Shown piece after piece: positions 41,206 to 51,757 of a DNA stretch of 64,000 bases; the first letter of the stretch is position 1, and every line of letters starts with the position of its first letter. The notes below the pieces were generated by a model. The model made no database searches. It saw nothing but the letters and a program-made list of their open reading frames with translations, and had not been told where the DNA came from. Source of the stretch: Corynebacterium mucifaciens (lineage in GTDB: Bacteria; Actinomycetota; Actinomycetes; Mycobacteriales; Mycobacteriaceae); assembly GCF_012396315.1 (NCBI RefSeq), contig NZ_JAAXPF010000007.1, positions 1 through 64,000 on the forward strand, written 5' to 3'. The position numbers and the translations under genes are program-made.

Positions 41206-42989
41206 TACTTCTCCACCTCGTTCGATTCAGCGTCTACGGGCTCCGGCACCATCTCGGTGGTCACACCGGTGAACGTGGGCCCGGCTGGGCTGGAGTTGTC
41301 GCGGCGGTCCAGGGCATCGCGCGTGCCGCCCTCGCCGCTTTCCTCGCGGAACGCGTCCAGGTCGCGGGTGGGGTCCGAAGGGTCGTCGCCAAGCACGGCG
41401 CCGCGGTAGATGGACAGGTCTGTGGCGGACTGGGCAGCGCGGTCCGTGATGTTGGACATCGGGCCGGCCAGGAACGTGATGGCCGTGGACGTGGCCACCA
41501 ACAGCGCGGTGGACAGGAACATGCCCACGGGGATGCGGCCCACGTCGTCGCGATCGCCGGAAGCAACGGTTTCCTCGCGCGCGACCAAGTTGGCGGGGCG
41601 GGCGAGCACGACGTCGCCCTCGGGTGCGTCGGCGCGGTCGCGCAGGAAGCCCTGGGACCACACGCTCATCATGGCGTAGAGGGTGAGCAGGGATGTCACC
41701 ACGGCGCCGCCGATGAGCACCCACGCCAGCCACGAGCCGTCCTCGGCGCCGGCCTGGATGAGCATGACCTTGCCCAGGAAGCCGGACAGCGGCGGGATGC
41801 CGCCGAGGTTCAGCGCCGGGATGAGGTAGAGCACCCCGATCACGGGCGCGGTGTAGAGCAGCGAGCCCAGGCGGCGCAGGTTCGAAGACCCGGCCTGGCG
41901 CTCCACCAGGCCCACCACCAGGAACAGGGAGGTCTGCACCAGGATGTGGTGCACGGCGTAGAAGATGGCGCCGGACAGCCCCGCCACGGAGCCGAGCGCC
42001 ACGCCGAAGATCATGTACCCGATGTGGCTGACCAGGGTAAACGACATCAGGCGTTTGATGTCGTTCTGGGCGATCGCGCCCATCACGCCCACGATCATGG
42101 TCAAAAGCGCCACCACCATCAGGGTGGAGTCCAGCGAGCCGTCCGTGAACACCGTGGAGCGCACGCGGATGATGGCGTACACGCCCACCTTGGTCAAAAG
42201 GCCCGCGAAGACGGCGGTGACGATGGAGGCGGCGGTGGGGTAGGAGTCCGGCAGCCAGGCGTCCAGGGGGAAGATGGCGGCCTTGATGCCGAACGCCACG
42301 ATGAAGGTGGCGAAGATGGCCGCGCTGGTGCCGGAGGGCAGCTCCGACATGCGCTCGCCGGCCTGGGCCATGTTCACCGTGCCGGTGGACGCGTACACCA
42401 GGGCGAGCCCGAACAGGAAGATCATGGAGGACGCCAGGGAGACCAAGGTGTAGCCGATGCCGGCGCGCACGCGCTGGGGCGAGGCGCCCAGGGTGAGCAG
42501 CACGTAGGACGCCACCAGGAACACCTCGAAGCCCACGTACAGGTTGAACATGTCGCCGGCCAGGAAGGACAGGTTCACGCCCAAGGTCAGCAGCATGTAG
42601 GTGGGCAGGAAGACGGCCACTGGGTCGTCCTCGTCGCCGTCGCGCAGGCCCTGGGAGATGCCGTACCACATCACCGCAAACAGCACGATGGAGGAGACGA
42701 ACAGCATGATGGAGGACAGCCGGTCCGCCACCATGGTGATGCCCACCGGTGCGTCCCAGCCGCCCATCTGCACGGTCTGGATGCCGTGGGTGTCGGCCAC
42801 GATGATCATCACCGCGGCGATGACGGTCAGGGCGGCCAGGGTGGCCAGTGCGATTGTGCGCTGCAGGTTCACGCCGCGAAACAGCGCGATCAGCCCGGCG
42901 GCGAGGGCGGGCAGGACGATCGGCATGACGGTGAGGTAGGGCATGGCGGGCAGGGCCCAGTCCGCGAACGTCATAAAGCTAGCTCGCAT
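41205..42989 (-). CDS. mnhD: Na+/H+ antiporter subunit D
   Basis: A 594-residue polytopic subunit related to complex I NuoN/NuoM, with about 14 helices. The proton-channel helices carry GFEVFLVASYVLLTLGASPQRV, FGIKAAIFPLDAWLPDSYPTAAS (conserved Lys and Asp/Pro) and NDIKRLMSFTLVSHIGYMIFG. A C-terminal polar tail of about 100 residues is unusually long. The start at 42989 is preferred because GAAGGGG lies about 8 nt upstream; this overlaps mnhC by 11 nt. A second ATG at 42974 is possible. Confidence 0.92.
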   Translation of the reverse strand: MRASFMTFADWALPAMPYLTVMPIVLPALAAGLIALFRGVNLQRTIALATLAALTVIAAVMIIVADTHGIQTVQMGGWDAPVGITMVADRLSSIMLFVSSIVLFAVMWYGISQGLRDGDEDDPVAVFLPTYMLLTLGVNLSFLAGDMFNLYVGFEVFLVASYVLLTLGASPQRVRAGIGYTLVSLASSMIFLFGLALVYASTGTVNMAQAGERMSELPSGTSAAIFATFIVAFGIKAAIFPLDAWLPDSYPTAASIVTAVFAGLLTKVGVYAIIRVRSTVFTDGSLDSTLMVVALLTMIVGVMGAIAQNDIKRLMSFTLVSHIGYMIFGVALGSVAGLSGAIFYAVHHILVQTSLFLVVGLVERQAGSSNLRRLGSLLYTAPVIGVLYLIPALNLGGIPPLSGFLGKVMLIQAGAEDGSWLAWVLIGGAVVTSLLTLYAMMSVWSQGFLRDRADAPEGDVVLARPANLVAREETVASGDRDDVGRIPVGMFLSTALLVATSTAITFLAGPMSNITDRAAQSATDLSIYRGAVLGDDPSDPTRDLDAFREESGEGGTRDALDRRDNSSPAGPTFTGVTTEMVPEPVDAESNEVEK

Positions 42990-43470
42990 CGGCGCGCCCC
43001 TTCACTTCTTTCACCGGGTCCTCGAACGGCTTCGGGCTGGACTCGCCCGGAGCGCTGGCCTTGCCGGCTGGCGCGTCGTCGGAGTTCTCGCGCTCCGGGC
43101 CCGGGGTGTGGGGCCGGGCGGCAACGGCGCGGTCTTCCTCGTCGCGCTCGACCACGTCGTCGGTGCGGTAGCGGTACTGGCGGTAGGCCAGCGCGAGCAT
43201 GAAGCCCACCATGGACATCGAGATCACGATGGCGGTGAGGATCATGGCTTGGGCGAGCGGGTCGGCCCCGTTGGCCGCCGCTTCAGAGTCGCGCCCGATA
43301 ATCGGCGGCGAGCCCGCGGGTCCGCCCGATTGCAGCAGGAGCAGGTTCGCGCCGTTGCCGATCAGGGTCACGCCCATGATCATGCGCGTCATCGAGGTGT
43401 CCAGCATGAGGTACACCCCGCACGCGATGAGCACACCGGCGCCGATGAGCAGGAACAGGTTCGCTTCCAT
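42979..43470 (-). CDS. mnhC: Na+/H+ antiporter subunit C
   Basis: A 163-residue NuoK-like subunit with three helices (LFLLIGAGVLIACGVYLML, MTRMIMGVTLIGNGANLLLL, AMILTAIVISMSMVGFMLALAY), followed by a charged cytoplasmic tail of about 50 residues. Its start directly abuts the mnhA stop. Confidence 0.92.
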   Translation of the reverse strand: MEANLFLLIGAGVLIACGVYLMLDTSMTRMIMGVTLIGNGANLLLLQSGGPAGSPPIIGRDSEAAANGADPLAQAMILTAIVISMSMVGFMLALAYRQYRYRTDDVVERDEEDRAVAARPHTPGPERENSDDAPAGKASAPGESSPKPFEDPVKEVKGRADAS

Positions 43471-46461
43471 CTACTCGCTCCTTTCTTCGCGTTTGCTTAT
43501 GGACGATCCGCTGGCCGCCACCGCCTGGCGCTGCGCAAACCGCGCCCTGCGGCCCCGCGACAGCGAGCGGCGGCGTTCCTCGTTTTTGACCTGCAGCTCG
43601 CGCGCGCGGTCGCGGGCGCGCTGCTTGCGTGTGTCTTCCTCGCGGTCCAGGTACGCGCCCATGGAGGCGAGCACGTGCATGATCAGGCCGACCACGATGA
43701 TGTAGACGCCGGCGTCGAAGACCAGCGCCGACGGCACGGTGACCTCGCCGATTAGCGGCAGCGTGAACTCGACGTAGGAGGAGGTCAGCGGCGGGTAGCC
43801 GAAGAACATGGGCACCACTGCCGCGGCGGTGGTGAACATGATGCCGATGCCCATCACGCGGCCCGGGTGGACCGGCAGGGTTTCTTCCGCCTCCCGGCGT
43901 CCGCCAGCCAGGTACCGCAGCGTCAGCGCGAGCGCGGCGACCAAGCCGCCGGCGAACCCGCCGCCCGGCGCGTTGTGGCCGGAAAAGAAGAAGTACGCGG
44001 ACAGCAGCATCATGGACGGGAACAGCAGGCGGGTGACCACGTCCACCAGGATGGAGCGGTTTTGGCCGGTCTCCGTCTCCACGCCGGAGGCGAGCCAGCG
44101 CGCCTTGGTGGTGGACAGGGTGGGCCGGCGCGACTCCGGCTCGAAGCGGAAGGTGCCGAAGATGAGGCTGGCGATGCCGGTGGCGGCCGCCACGATCACC
44201 AGCGTCTCGCCGAACGTGTCGGCTGCGCGCAGGTCCACCAGCAGCACGTTGACGGTGTTGCGCCCGTGGCCGATCTCGTAGGCCAGCTCCGGCATGTACT
44301 TGGAAATGGGGTCTGCAATGCGCGCGGACATGGCGGTCATGGCCACGGTGACCACGGACACGCCGGTGCCGATGGACAGCCAGGCGCGCAGGCGGTTGTC
44401 GTCGTTTCGCGGCTCCGTTTCCGTGGGCATCTTGCGCAGCACCAGCATGAACAGCACCAGGGAGATGGTCTCCACCAACGCCTGGGTGAGCGCCAGGTCC
44501 GGTGCGCCGTGCAGCGCGAAGATGAGCGCCATGAAGTAGCCGGTCAGGCCCACCATGATCACGCCGGAGAGGCGGTTGTGCTGGAGGGTGGCAAAGAACG
44601 CCAGGCCCGCCATGAGGGTGACGGTCAGGCCCTGCCAGACGTTGTCCCACACCGTCATGCGGATGTTGTTGGAATCGCCCAGGATGAGCGCCGACAGCGG
44701 GACCACGGCGAGCACGATGAAGATGATGGCCAGGTTGATGGTCAAGGAGCCGCGCTGGGTGGACGCGGTGAGTTTCAGCGACCAGCGCTTGAGTGTGCCC
44801 ATGATGGCGTCCCAGACATCGTTGGCGTCGCCAAGCGCGGGGCGCTCGAACTGGGCCTTGGCCACAATGCCGCGCTGCCAGAACATGATCGCACCGGCGG
44901 CAATGATCACGGCGGACAGCGCCAGCGGCACCGTAAAGCCGTGCCACAGGGCCAGCTTCGAGCCCTCCACGTCCGGGAAGCGGACGTTCAAGTACTCGTT
45001 GATGGGCCGGGAGAGGAACTGCGGCATCAGGCCGAACGCCACGGTGCCGGCGGTGAGGACGGCGGGAGGGATCCACAGCTTCGAGTCCACGTGGTGCATG
45101 GTTTCCACGGCCTCAGACTGCCCTGCGTCGTTGGTGGCCTGCTCCCGCTTGGTGGCAAAAGCGCCGTAGCAGAAGTACACGGAGTAGGCCATGGTGAGGA
45201 TGGAGCCGACAACCAGCACCACCAGCGTGATGTTGCCGGGCATGCCGGTGAGCAGCTCCTCGTGCAGGATGGCATCCAGCGCCGTCTCTTTGGCCACGAA
45301 GCCGAACAGTGGCGGGATACCGGCCATGGACGCCGCGGAGATGACCGCCAGCACCATGAGCAGCGGCTGTTTTTTGCCCAGCCCGGACAGCTCGCGGATG
45401 TCGCGCGTGCCGGTGGTGTGGTCGATGGCGCCGACGATCATGAACAGCGCGGCCTTGAACAGCGAGTGGGCGAAGGTGATGGCCAGGCCCGCCATGGCGG
45501 CCTCGCGCGATCCCACGCCGATGACGGTGATGATGAAGCCGAGCTGGCTCACCGTGCCGTAGGCCAGCACCAGCTTCAGGTCCTGCTGTTTCAGGGCCAT
45601 CCAGCCGCCGAGCAGCATGGTGAACCCGCCGGTGGAGAGCACCACGAGGTGCCAGGTGGTCACCGCGGACAGGTCGGGTGCGAGGCGGGCGACGAGGTAG
45701 ATGCCCGCCTTCACCATCGCCGCGGAGTGCAGGTACGCAGACACTGGGGTGGGCGCTGCCATCGCGCCGGGCAGCCAGAAGTGCCAGGGCGCCTGGGCGG
45801 ACTTGGTCAGGGCGCCCAGCATGATCAGCACGATCGCGGCGGAGATGGCCTGGGTGTTTTCAATGTCCGCGATCTGGGAGACCTCGGAGAGCTTCCAAAT
45901 CCCGGCCTTGTAGCCCAGCAGGTTGATGCCCACCAGCATGGCCAGGCCGCCGAACGTGGTCACCATGAGCGCCTGCATGGCGGCCCGGCGGGAAGAGGCC
46001 CGCTCGCCGTAGTAGGACACCAGCATGTAGGACAGCACCGACGTCAGCTCCCAGAACACGTACATGAGCAGGAAGTTGTCGGCGATGACCAGGCCGTACA
46101 TGGTGGTGGCGAAGAACGTCAGCTCAAAGCCGAATTTGGCCAGGCGGCGCGGGTTGCTATCGAAGTAGCCCCAGCAGTACAGCAGCACCAGCGCGCCCAC
46201 GCCGAGGATGATCAGGCTGAACAGCCCGGCGAGGGCGTCGAGGCGGAACTCTAAGTTGAGGTTGGCGGACGGCATCCAGGTGAACGCCGCGGAAATTTCG
46301 CCGCCGTTGGCGAACACCCCTGTGGCGAAGAGTCTGGCCACCCAGATGAACCCGCCAAGCGGTACGAGCGCGATGATGCCGAACGCGGCGCGGCCCACCG
46401 TGCGCAAAAGCACGGGGGCGGCGAGCGTGGCAACGGTGAGAGCGATGAGCAATATCAGCAC
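43471..46461 (-). CDS. mnhA: Fused Na+/H+ antiporter subunit A-B
   Basis: A GTG start at 46461 is supported by AAGGAGGG about 11 nt upstream, giving 996 residues; a longer frame to 46512 is rejected. The N-terminal ~800 residues are the NuoL-like MrpA (FFATTMYGLVIADNFLLMYVFWELTSV, SAQAPWHFWLPGAMAAPTPVSAYLHSA, the long lateral helix and the MrpA C-terminal region). The last ~200 residues are the MrpB domain (GHNAPGGGFAGGLVAALAL). This A-B fusion is the usual actinobacterial form and explains the absence of a separate mnhB. First gene of the six-gene operon. Confidence 0.94.
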   Translation of the reverse strand: MLILLIALTVATLAAPVLLRTVGRAAFGIIALVPLGGFIWVARLFATGVFANGGEISAAFTWMPSANLNLEFRLDALAGLFSLIILGVGALVLLYCWGYFDSNPRRLAKFGFELTFFATTMYGLVIADNFLLMYVFWELTSVLSYMLVSYYGERASSRRAAMQALMVTTFGGLAMLVGINLLGYKAGIWKLSEVSQIADIENTQAISAAIVLIMLGALTKSAQAPWHFWLPGAMAAPTPVSAYLHSAAMVKAGIYLVARLAPDLSAVTTWHLVVLSTGGFTMLLGGWMALKQQDLKLVLAYGTVSQLGFIITVIGVGSREAAMAGLAITFAHSLFKAALFMIVGAIDHTTGTRDIRELSGLGKKQPLLMVLAVISAASMAGIPPLFGFVAKETALDAILHEELLTGMPGNITLVVLVVGSILTMAYSVYFCYGAFATKREQATNDAGQSEAVETMHHVDSKLWIPPAVLTAGTVAFGLMPQFLSRPINEYLNVRFPDVEGSKLALWHGFTVPLALSAVIIAAGAIMFWQRGIVAKAQFERPALGDANDVWDAIMGTLKRWSLKLTASTQRGSLTINLAIIFIVLAVVPLSALILGDSNNIRMTVWDNVWQGLTVTLMAGLAFFATLQHNRLSGVIMVGLTGYFMALIFALHGAPDLALTQALVETISLVLFMLVLRKMPTETEPRNDDNRLRAWLSIGTGVSVVTVAMTAMSARIADPISKYMPELAYEIGHGRNTVNVLLVDLRAADTFGETLVIVAAATGIASLIFGTFRFEPESRRPTLSTTKARWLASGVETETGQNRSILVDVVTRLLFPSMMLLSAYFFFSGHNAPGGGFAGGLVAALALTLRYLAGGRREAEETLPVHPGRVMGIGIMFTTAAAVVPMFFGYPPLTSSYVEFTLPLIGEVTVPSALVFDAGVYIIVVGLIMHVLASMGAYLDREEDTRKQRARDRARELQVKNEERRRSLSRGRRARFAQRQAVAASGSSISKREERSE

Positions 46462-46634
46462 GAGTGCGCGGCCCTCCTTGTGTTGTGTGCGTGCGGGCAC
46501 ACCGCGCCTCAAGCGGGGGAGCTCATTGAGTTCACACAGAAATACTCACACAGCAGGGGGCTGAGTTATCTGGGTATCTACGCGTCAACACCAGTGGCGC
46601 GGCCGTTGGGAAGAAATTTTAGCGATATTTGGTG

Positions 46635-47987
46635 CTACTTGCCGTATCGCTGCAAGAAGGCAGCTTCTGCGGCAGCGATGCGCTCGATCTCGGTGGGGTC
46701 CACCGACTCGTCCACGCCGTGGATGCCGCACTGCGGCTCCTCAACGCCGAACAGTGCGATCTCTGCGTCCGGGAAGGTGTTCTGCAGCGTGATGGTCAGC
46801 GGGATGGAACCGCCGGAGCCGACGACGGCCAGCTCGTCGGCGCCGTAGGCCTCCTGCAGGCACTCGCCCAGCGTGGCAACGGCGCCGGCTTTCGGGTTGG
46901 TGGCAAACGGCTCGTTCACGCCGCTGATGTCAACCTCGACCTTCGCGCCCCACGGGGTGTGGGCCTTGATGTGCTCTTCCATCTTCTGCGTGATCTCGGC
47001 GGTGCTTTGGCCGGCCGGCACGCGCAGGTTGAACTGCGCTTCGGCGCGGGCGTTGACGGCGTTGAGCGCCTCTGCCACCGGGGTGGAGGTGAAGCCGATC
47101 ATGGTCACCGCGGGGCGCGCCCACACCAGGTCCGCCGGCTCGTCGTCGACGGTGCCCAGCAGCTGCACGCCCTCCAGCACGGTGGCGTCGGTGCGGAAGG
47201 TCTCGCGGTCGTACGCGTCGCCGTCCCACTTGGCGGTGGTGTCCACGCCGTCAATAGTGGTGCGGCCGTGTTCGTCGAACAGCGATGTGGCAATGACCAT
47301 CAGCGCGTGGGCCGCGTCCGGGGCGCCGCCGCCGAAGTTGCCGGAGTGGGCCTGGTTGGCCAGCGTCTCCACCGTCACTTTCACCTGGGCGCCGCCGCGC
47401 AGGGAGGTGGTCAGCGTGGGCACGCCGGCCGCCATGTTGCCGGTGTCCGCGATCAGGATGGCGTCCGCCTCGAAGACCTCGGGCTTGTCCTCGATGAGTT
47501 TGCCCAGCCCGTCGTCGCCGCCGAGCTCCTCCGAGCCCTCCACCACGACCTTCAGGCCCAGGTCGGTGCCGCCGTTCTCCTCGAGCATGCGCAGCGCCTC
47601 CAGGTGCATGGCCAGGTTGCCCTTGCAGTCGGCGGCGCCGCGGCCGTACCAGCGGCCGTCGCGCTCCGTCAGCTCGAACGGGTCGCTCGTCCAGGCCTCC
47701 GGGTTGTTTGCGGGGACGACGTCGTAGTGGGAGTACAGCAGCACCGTCGGGGCGCCGTTGATGGGCTCTCGCTTTCCGACGATCGTGTCCGCGTCATCCA
47801 CGGTGGGGTAGCGGGTCACGTCCAGGCCCAAGGCCTGCAGGGCCTCCACCGTCCAGGCGCAGGCGGCCTCGTGCTGGTCGGCCAGCGCGGGCGTGGAGTG
47901 CACCGAGTTGAAGGCGACCAGCTCGGAGAGGTCCTTGAAAATGCGGTCGCGTTGCGGGGAGAAGTGCTGTGCAGTCTGTTCAGTCAT
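46635..47987 (-). CDS. M20-family dipeptidase/peptidase
   Basis: A 450-residue metallopeptidase of the ArgE/DapE/carnosinase type. Zinc-binding blocks: VLLYSHYDVVPANNPEAW (His and catalytic Asp), YGRGAADCKGNLAMHLEAL (bridging Asp) and VVEGSEELGGDDG (catalytic Glu). The insertion with the dimerisation domain spans about 200-320. There is no signal peptide, so it is cytoplasmic. It lies upstream of the Mrp operon on the same strand but is separated by 173 nt. The substrate is not predictable. Confidence 0.9.
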   Translation of the reverse strand: MTEQTAQHFSPQRDRIFKDLSELVAFNSVHSTPALADQHEAACAWTVEALQALGLDVTRYPTVDDADTIVGKREPINGAPTVLLYSHYDVVPANNPEAWTSDPFELTERDGRWYGRGAADCKGNLAMHLEALRMLEENGGTDLGLKVVVEGSEELGGDDGLGKLIEDKPEVFEADAILIADTGNMAAGVPTLTTSLRGGAQVKVTVETLANQAHSGNFGGGAPDAAHALMVIATSLFDEHGRTTIDGVDTTAKWDGDAYDRETFRTDATVLEGVQLLGTVDDEPADLVWARPAVTMIGFTSTPVAEALNAVNARAEAQFNLRVPAGQSTAEITQKMEEHIKAHTPWGAKVEVDISGVNEPFATNPKAGAVATLGECLQEAYGADELAVVGSGGSIPLTITLQNTFPDAEIALFGVEEPQCGIHGVDESVDPTEIERIAAAEAAFLQRYGK

Positions 47988-48025
47988 GGCCCCACGCTAG
48001 CAGCAGCGCCCGGCCCCTTGCGTGC

Positions 48026-48052
48026 CTTGCACTCAACCCGGCCGAGTGCTAA
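48026..48052. promoter_or_regulatory. CIRCE operator 1 (HrcA) upstream of groEL
   Basis: CTTGCACTC (48026-48034), N9, GAGTGCTAA (48044-48052). The right half is perfect and the left half deviates at two or three positions from TTAGCACTC. The 9-nt spacing is exact. Confidence 0.8.
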
Positions 48053-48061
48053 ACATGGTGG

Positions 48062-48088
48062 CTGGCACTCACGTAAACCGAGTGCCAA
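48062..48088. promoter_or_regulatory. CIRCE operator 2 (HrcA) upstream of groEL
   Basis: CTGGCACTC (48062-48070), N9, GAGTGCCAA (48080-48088). The inverted halves match each other at 8 of 9 positions and match the CIRCE consensus closely, with exact 9-nt spacing. Two tandem CIRCE elements imply tight HrcA repression. Confidence 0.88.
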
Positions 48089-48203
48089 ATAAACGAATAA
48101 AGCGGGTGAGGCTGAGACCACTCGTCAGCCGTGCCGTCGCGGGCGCCTGCTTGCACCGACGAACTGAGTGAGCGTCAGATGAACTCTATTCAATAAGGAG
48201 TGA

Positions 48204-49850
<1,647 letters not shown>

Positions 49851-49869
49851 ATCGCCCCTGAGCTGCACA

Positions 49870-49893
49870 CGCGCCCTTCGGGGCGCGTTTTTT
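49870..49893 (+). terminator. Rho-independent terminator of groEL
   Basis: CGCGCCC (49870-49876), loop TTCG, GGGCGCG (49881-49887), then TTTTTT. Confidence 0.92.
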
Positions 49894-50147
49894 CTTGCCC
49901 GGAGCGGCCTGCTTCTGCTTCTCGACGCCCCTCCGGACCACCCCCGGATTGGTGTAAAAGGCAGGCCTTACGGAACCAGTTTTGACACCCCAGAGAGACG
50001 CCGAGCAACGCGGAATTTAACCCGTGTTCACCTTCGGAAGAACGCAGGGGCTAATTTTCCTGCCAGGAACCGCCAAGGTTACGCGAAGGTGAACAAAAAC
50101 CACCTGTGCGCAGAGTGAATGCGATAGGCGGAAGCGTAAAAGAACCC

Positions 50148-50176
50148 TTGACGCGGCTGATTCCTGTGGCAAAATA
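50148..50176 (+). promoter_or_regulatory. Probable sigma-A promoter of porH-porA
   Basis: TTGACG (50148-50153) and AAAATA (50171-50176) are 17 nt apart, giving a predicted leader of about 75 nt. Confidence 0.5.
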
Positions 50177-50220
50177 CCGCCTGTGACGCCCGCAAGGGGG
50201 GTCCGTACCTGACAAGTCCC

Positions 50221-50237
50221 GCCAGCTGTCCGCTGGC
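50221..50237 (+). other. Stem-loop in the porH leader
   Basis: GCCAGC (50221-50226) pairs with GCTGGC (50232-50237) around a 5-nt loop, 22 nt before the porH ATG. It may stabilise the abundant porin message. Confidence 0.45.
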
Positions 50238-50259
50238 GCCAATCAGATAGGGAACGCAC

Positions 50260-50421
50260 ATGCCTGTCGATCTCAAGTTCATCCAGACCCAGCTGGACAA
50301 CTTCTCCACCTTCGCCAAGAACCTGACCAAGCTGTTCCAGGAGCTGCCGGTCGCGCTGCAGAAGTTCGCGAAGGCAATCGCCGACGGCAGCGATGCCGCC
50401 ACGGCCGCTAAAGACAACTAA
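50260..50421 (+). CDS. porH: PorH-type mycomembrane channel protein
   Basis: A 53-residue protein too short for routine gene calling. It begins MPVDLKFIQTQLDNFSTFAK and is one amphipathic helix with no signal peptide. The LDNFSTFAKNL motif and the position directly after groEL match PorH of C. glutamicum, which forms a hetero-oligomeric channel with PorA in the outer mycolate membrane and is O-mycoloylated. AGGGA lies upstream of the ATG. The partner gene starts 29 nt after its stop. Confidence 0.82.
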   Translation: MPVDLKFIQTQLDNFSTFAKNLTKLFQELPVALQKFAKAIADGSDAATAAKDN

Positions 50422-50450
50422 GCCACTACTGAATCTAAGGAGCACACAAC

Positions 50451-50660
50451 ATGAAGGACTTCTTCGCCAACCTTTCCTCCTCCACCGAGGACACCGAATC
50501 CAAGGTCGATGCTGCACAGGCCATCAACAACTGGGTTTCCCTCTCCTCCGGCACCGGTGACAACGACATCACCAAGGTGCCGGGCGCACTGCTCAACCTG
50601 CTCGCTGACTTCGGTGAGCTGGCTGGCTACCTCGCCAAGCTCATCGGCCTGGTCGCGTAA
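50451..50660 (+). CDS. porA: PorA-type mycomembrane channel protein
   Basis: A 69-residue protein starting MKDFFANLSSSTEDTESK. A polar N-terminal third is followed by an amphipathic helix ending LADFGELAGYLAKLIGLVA, similar in style to the C-terminus of PorA (ADLIGLLG). There is no signal peptide. PorA and PorH together form the main cation-selective pore; several Ser residues could be mycoloylated. AAGGAG precedes the ATG. It is longer than the 45-residue C. glutamicum PorA. Identification rests on context plus this resemblance. Confidence 0.78.
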   Translation: MKDFFANLSSSTEDTESKVDAAQAINNWVSLSSGTGDNDITKVPGALLNLLADFGELAGYLAKLIGLVA

Positions 50661-50681
50661 GTAACGCGCACTCGCCGAAGG

Positions 50682-50707
50682 CCCCGTCGCTAAGCGGCGG
50701 GGTTTTT
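50682..50707 (+). terminator. Rho-independent terminator of porH-porA
   Basis: CCCCGTCGC (50682-50690) pairs with GCGGCGGGG (50694-50702), one G-U pair, TAA loop, followed by TTTTT. Confidence 0.9.
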
Positions 50708-50753
50708 CTTATCCCCCTGAAAAGCTTCCCCGGCGTACTTCCCCCGCCCAGAA

Positions 50754-50759
50754 TAGAGT
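50754..50759 (+). promoter_or_regulatory. Leaderless -10 box (TAGAGT) of ppk2
   Basis: TAGAGT ends 7 nt before the ATG at 50767. Confidence 0.6.
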
Positions 50760-50766
50760 GTGCACC

Positions 50767-51666
50767 ATGGCTGACATCAAAGACGACGACCTGCCGCTGA
50801 TCGACCTCGCCGAGACCGAAGGTTGGGTCGTGGACGACACCGACGAGGACGATCCGGTCCTGCTTATGCCCGACGGCACCGCCATCCAGACGTGGCGGGA
50901 GAACTACCCGTACGAGGAGCGCCTGTCCCGCGACGAGTACGAGAAGGAAAAGCGCGCCCTGCAGATCGAGCTGTTGAAGTGGCAGAACTGGACCAAGGAC
51001 ACGGGCCAGCGCCACATCATCCTCTTTGAGGGCCGCGACGCCGCCGGCAAGGGCGGAACCATCAAGCGCTTCAACGAGCACCTGAACCCCCGCGGTGCCC
51101 GCACCGTCGCGCTGGAGAAGCCGTCGCCGCGCGAGTCCACCTCCTGGTACTTTCAGCGCTACATTGAGCACTTCCCGTCGGGCGGCGAGATCGTCTTCTT
51201 CGACCGCTCCTGGTACAACCGCTCCGGCGTCGAGCGCGTCATGGGCTTTTGCACCGAGTCCCAGCACGCCGAGTTCCTGCGCGAGGTGCCCATGCTGGAG
51301 AACATGATCCTGGGCTCCGGTATCTCGCTGACGAAGTTCTGGTTCTCCGTGACCCGGAAGGAGCAGCGCACCCGCTTTGCCATCCGCCAGGTGGACCCGG
51401 TGCGCCAGTGGAAGCTCTCGCCGATGGACCTGGCGTCTTTGGACAAGTGGGACGACTACACCCGCGCCAAGGAGGAGCAGTTCCGCTACACGGACACGGA
51501 CGAGTCCCCCTGGATCACCATCAAGTCCAACGACAAGAAGCGCGCCCGCCTCAACGCGATGCGCTACATCCTGTCCAAGTTCGAGTACACCAATAAGGAC
51601 CACGAGGTTGTGGGCCAGCCGGACCCGCTGATTGTCAAGCGCGGCCGCGACCAGATCGGCGATTAG
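50767..51666 (+). CDS. ppk2: Polyphosphate kinase 2
   Basis: A 299-residue PPK2 enzyme that uses polyphosphate to phosphorylate nucleoside diphosphates. Walker A is FEGRDAAGKGGTIKRF (about 84-99). FFDRSWYNRSGVERVMGF contains Walker B, and the lid region follows (RKEQRTRFAIRQVDPVRQWKLSPMD). A single PPK2 domain and the N-terminal extension point to the class I, NDP-phosphorylating type. The start is set at the second possible codon, ATG 50767, because of the -10 spacing. Confidence 0.93.
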   Translation: MADIKDDDLPLIDLAETEGWVVDDTDEDDPVLLMPDGTAIQTWRENYPYEERLSRDEYEKEKRALQIELLKWQNWTKDTGQRHIILFEGRDAAGKGGTIKRFNEHLNPRGARTVALEKPSPRESTSWYFQRYIEHFPSGGEIVFFDRSWYNRSGVERVMGFCTESQHAEFLREVPMLENMILGSGISLTKFWFSVTRKEQRTRFAIRQVDPVRQWKLSPMDLASLDKWDDYTRAKEEQFRYTDTDESPWITIKSNDKKRARLNAMRYILSKFEYTNKDHEVVGQPDPLIVKRGRDQIGD

Positions 51667-51757
51667 GCGGCAGCGCGCTCGCGCTGCGGAGCGGGGCCGT
51701 CGGATCCTGCCCGTCCGTACCTCTAATTAGAAAGCTCCGAAGAGGTGCGCAACCCCG

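Larger units (their letters stand above)
49894..50259. other. Long leader/promoter region upstream of porH-porA
   Basis: No gene is convincing in this 366-nt stretch. It contains a sigma-A-like promoter near 50148 and a small stem-loop at 50221-50237 in the predicted 5' leader (both listed separately). The long upstream region is consistent with a strongly and separately regulated porin operon. Confidence 0.6.

Noticed and set aside
46462..46512. Longer mnhA start with 17 extra residues
   Set aside because: The extension is charged and unlike MrpA, and an excellent AAGGAGGG site lies about 11 nt before the internal GTG at 46461.
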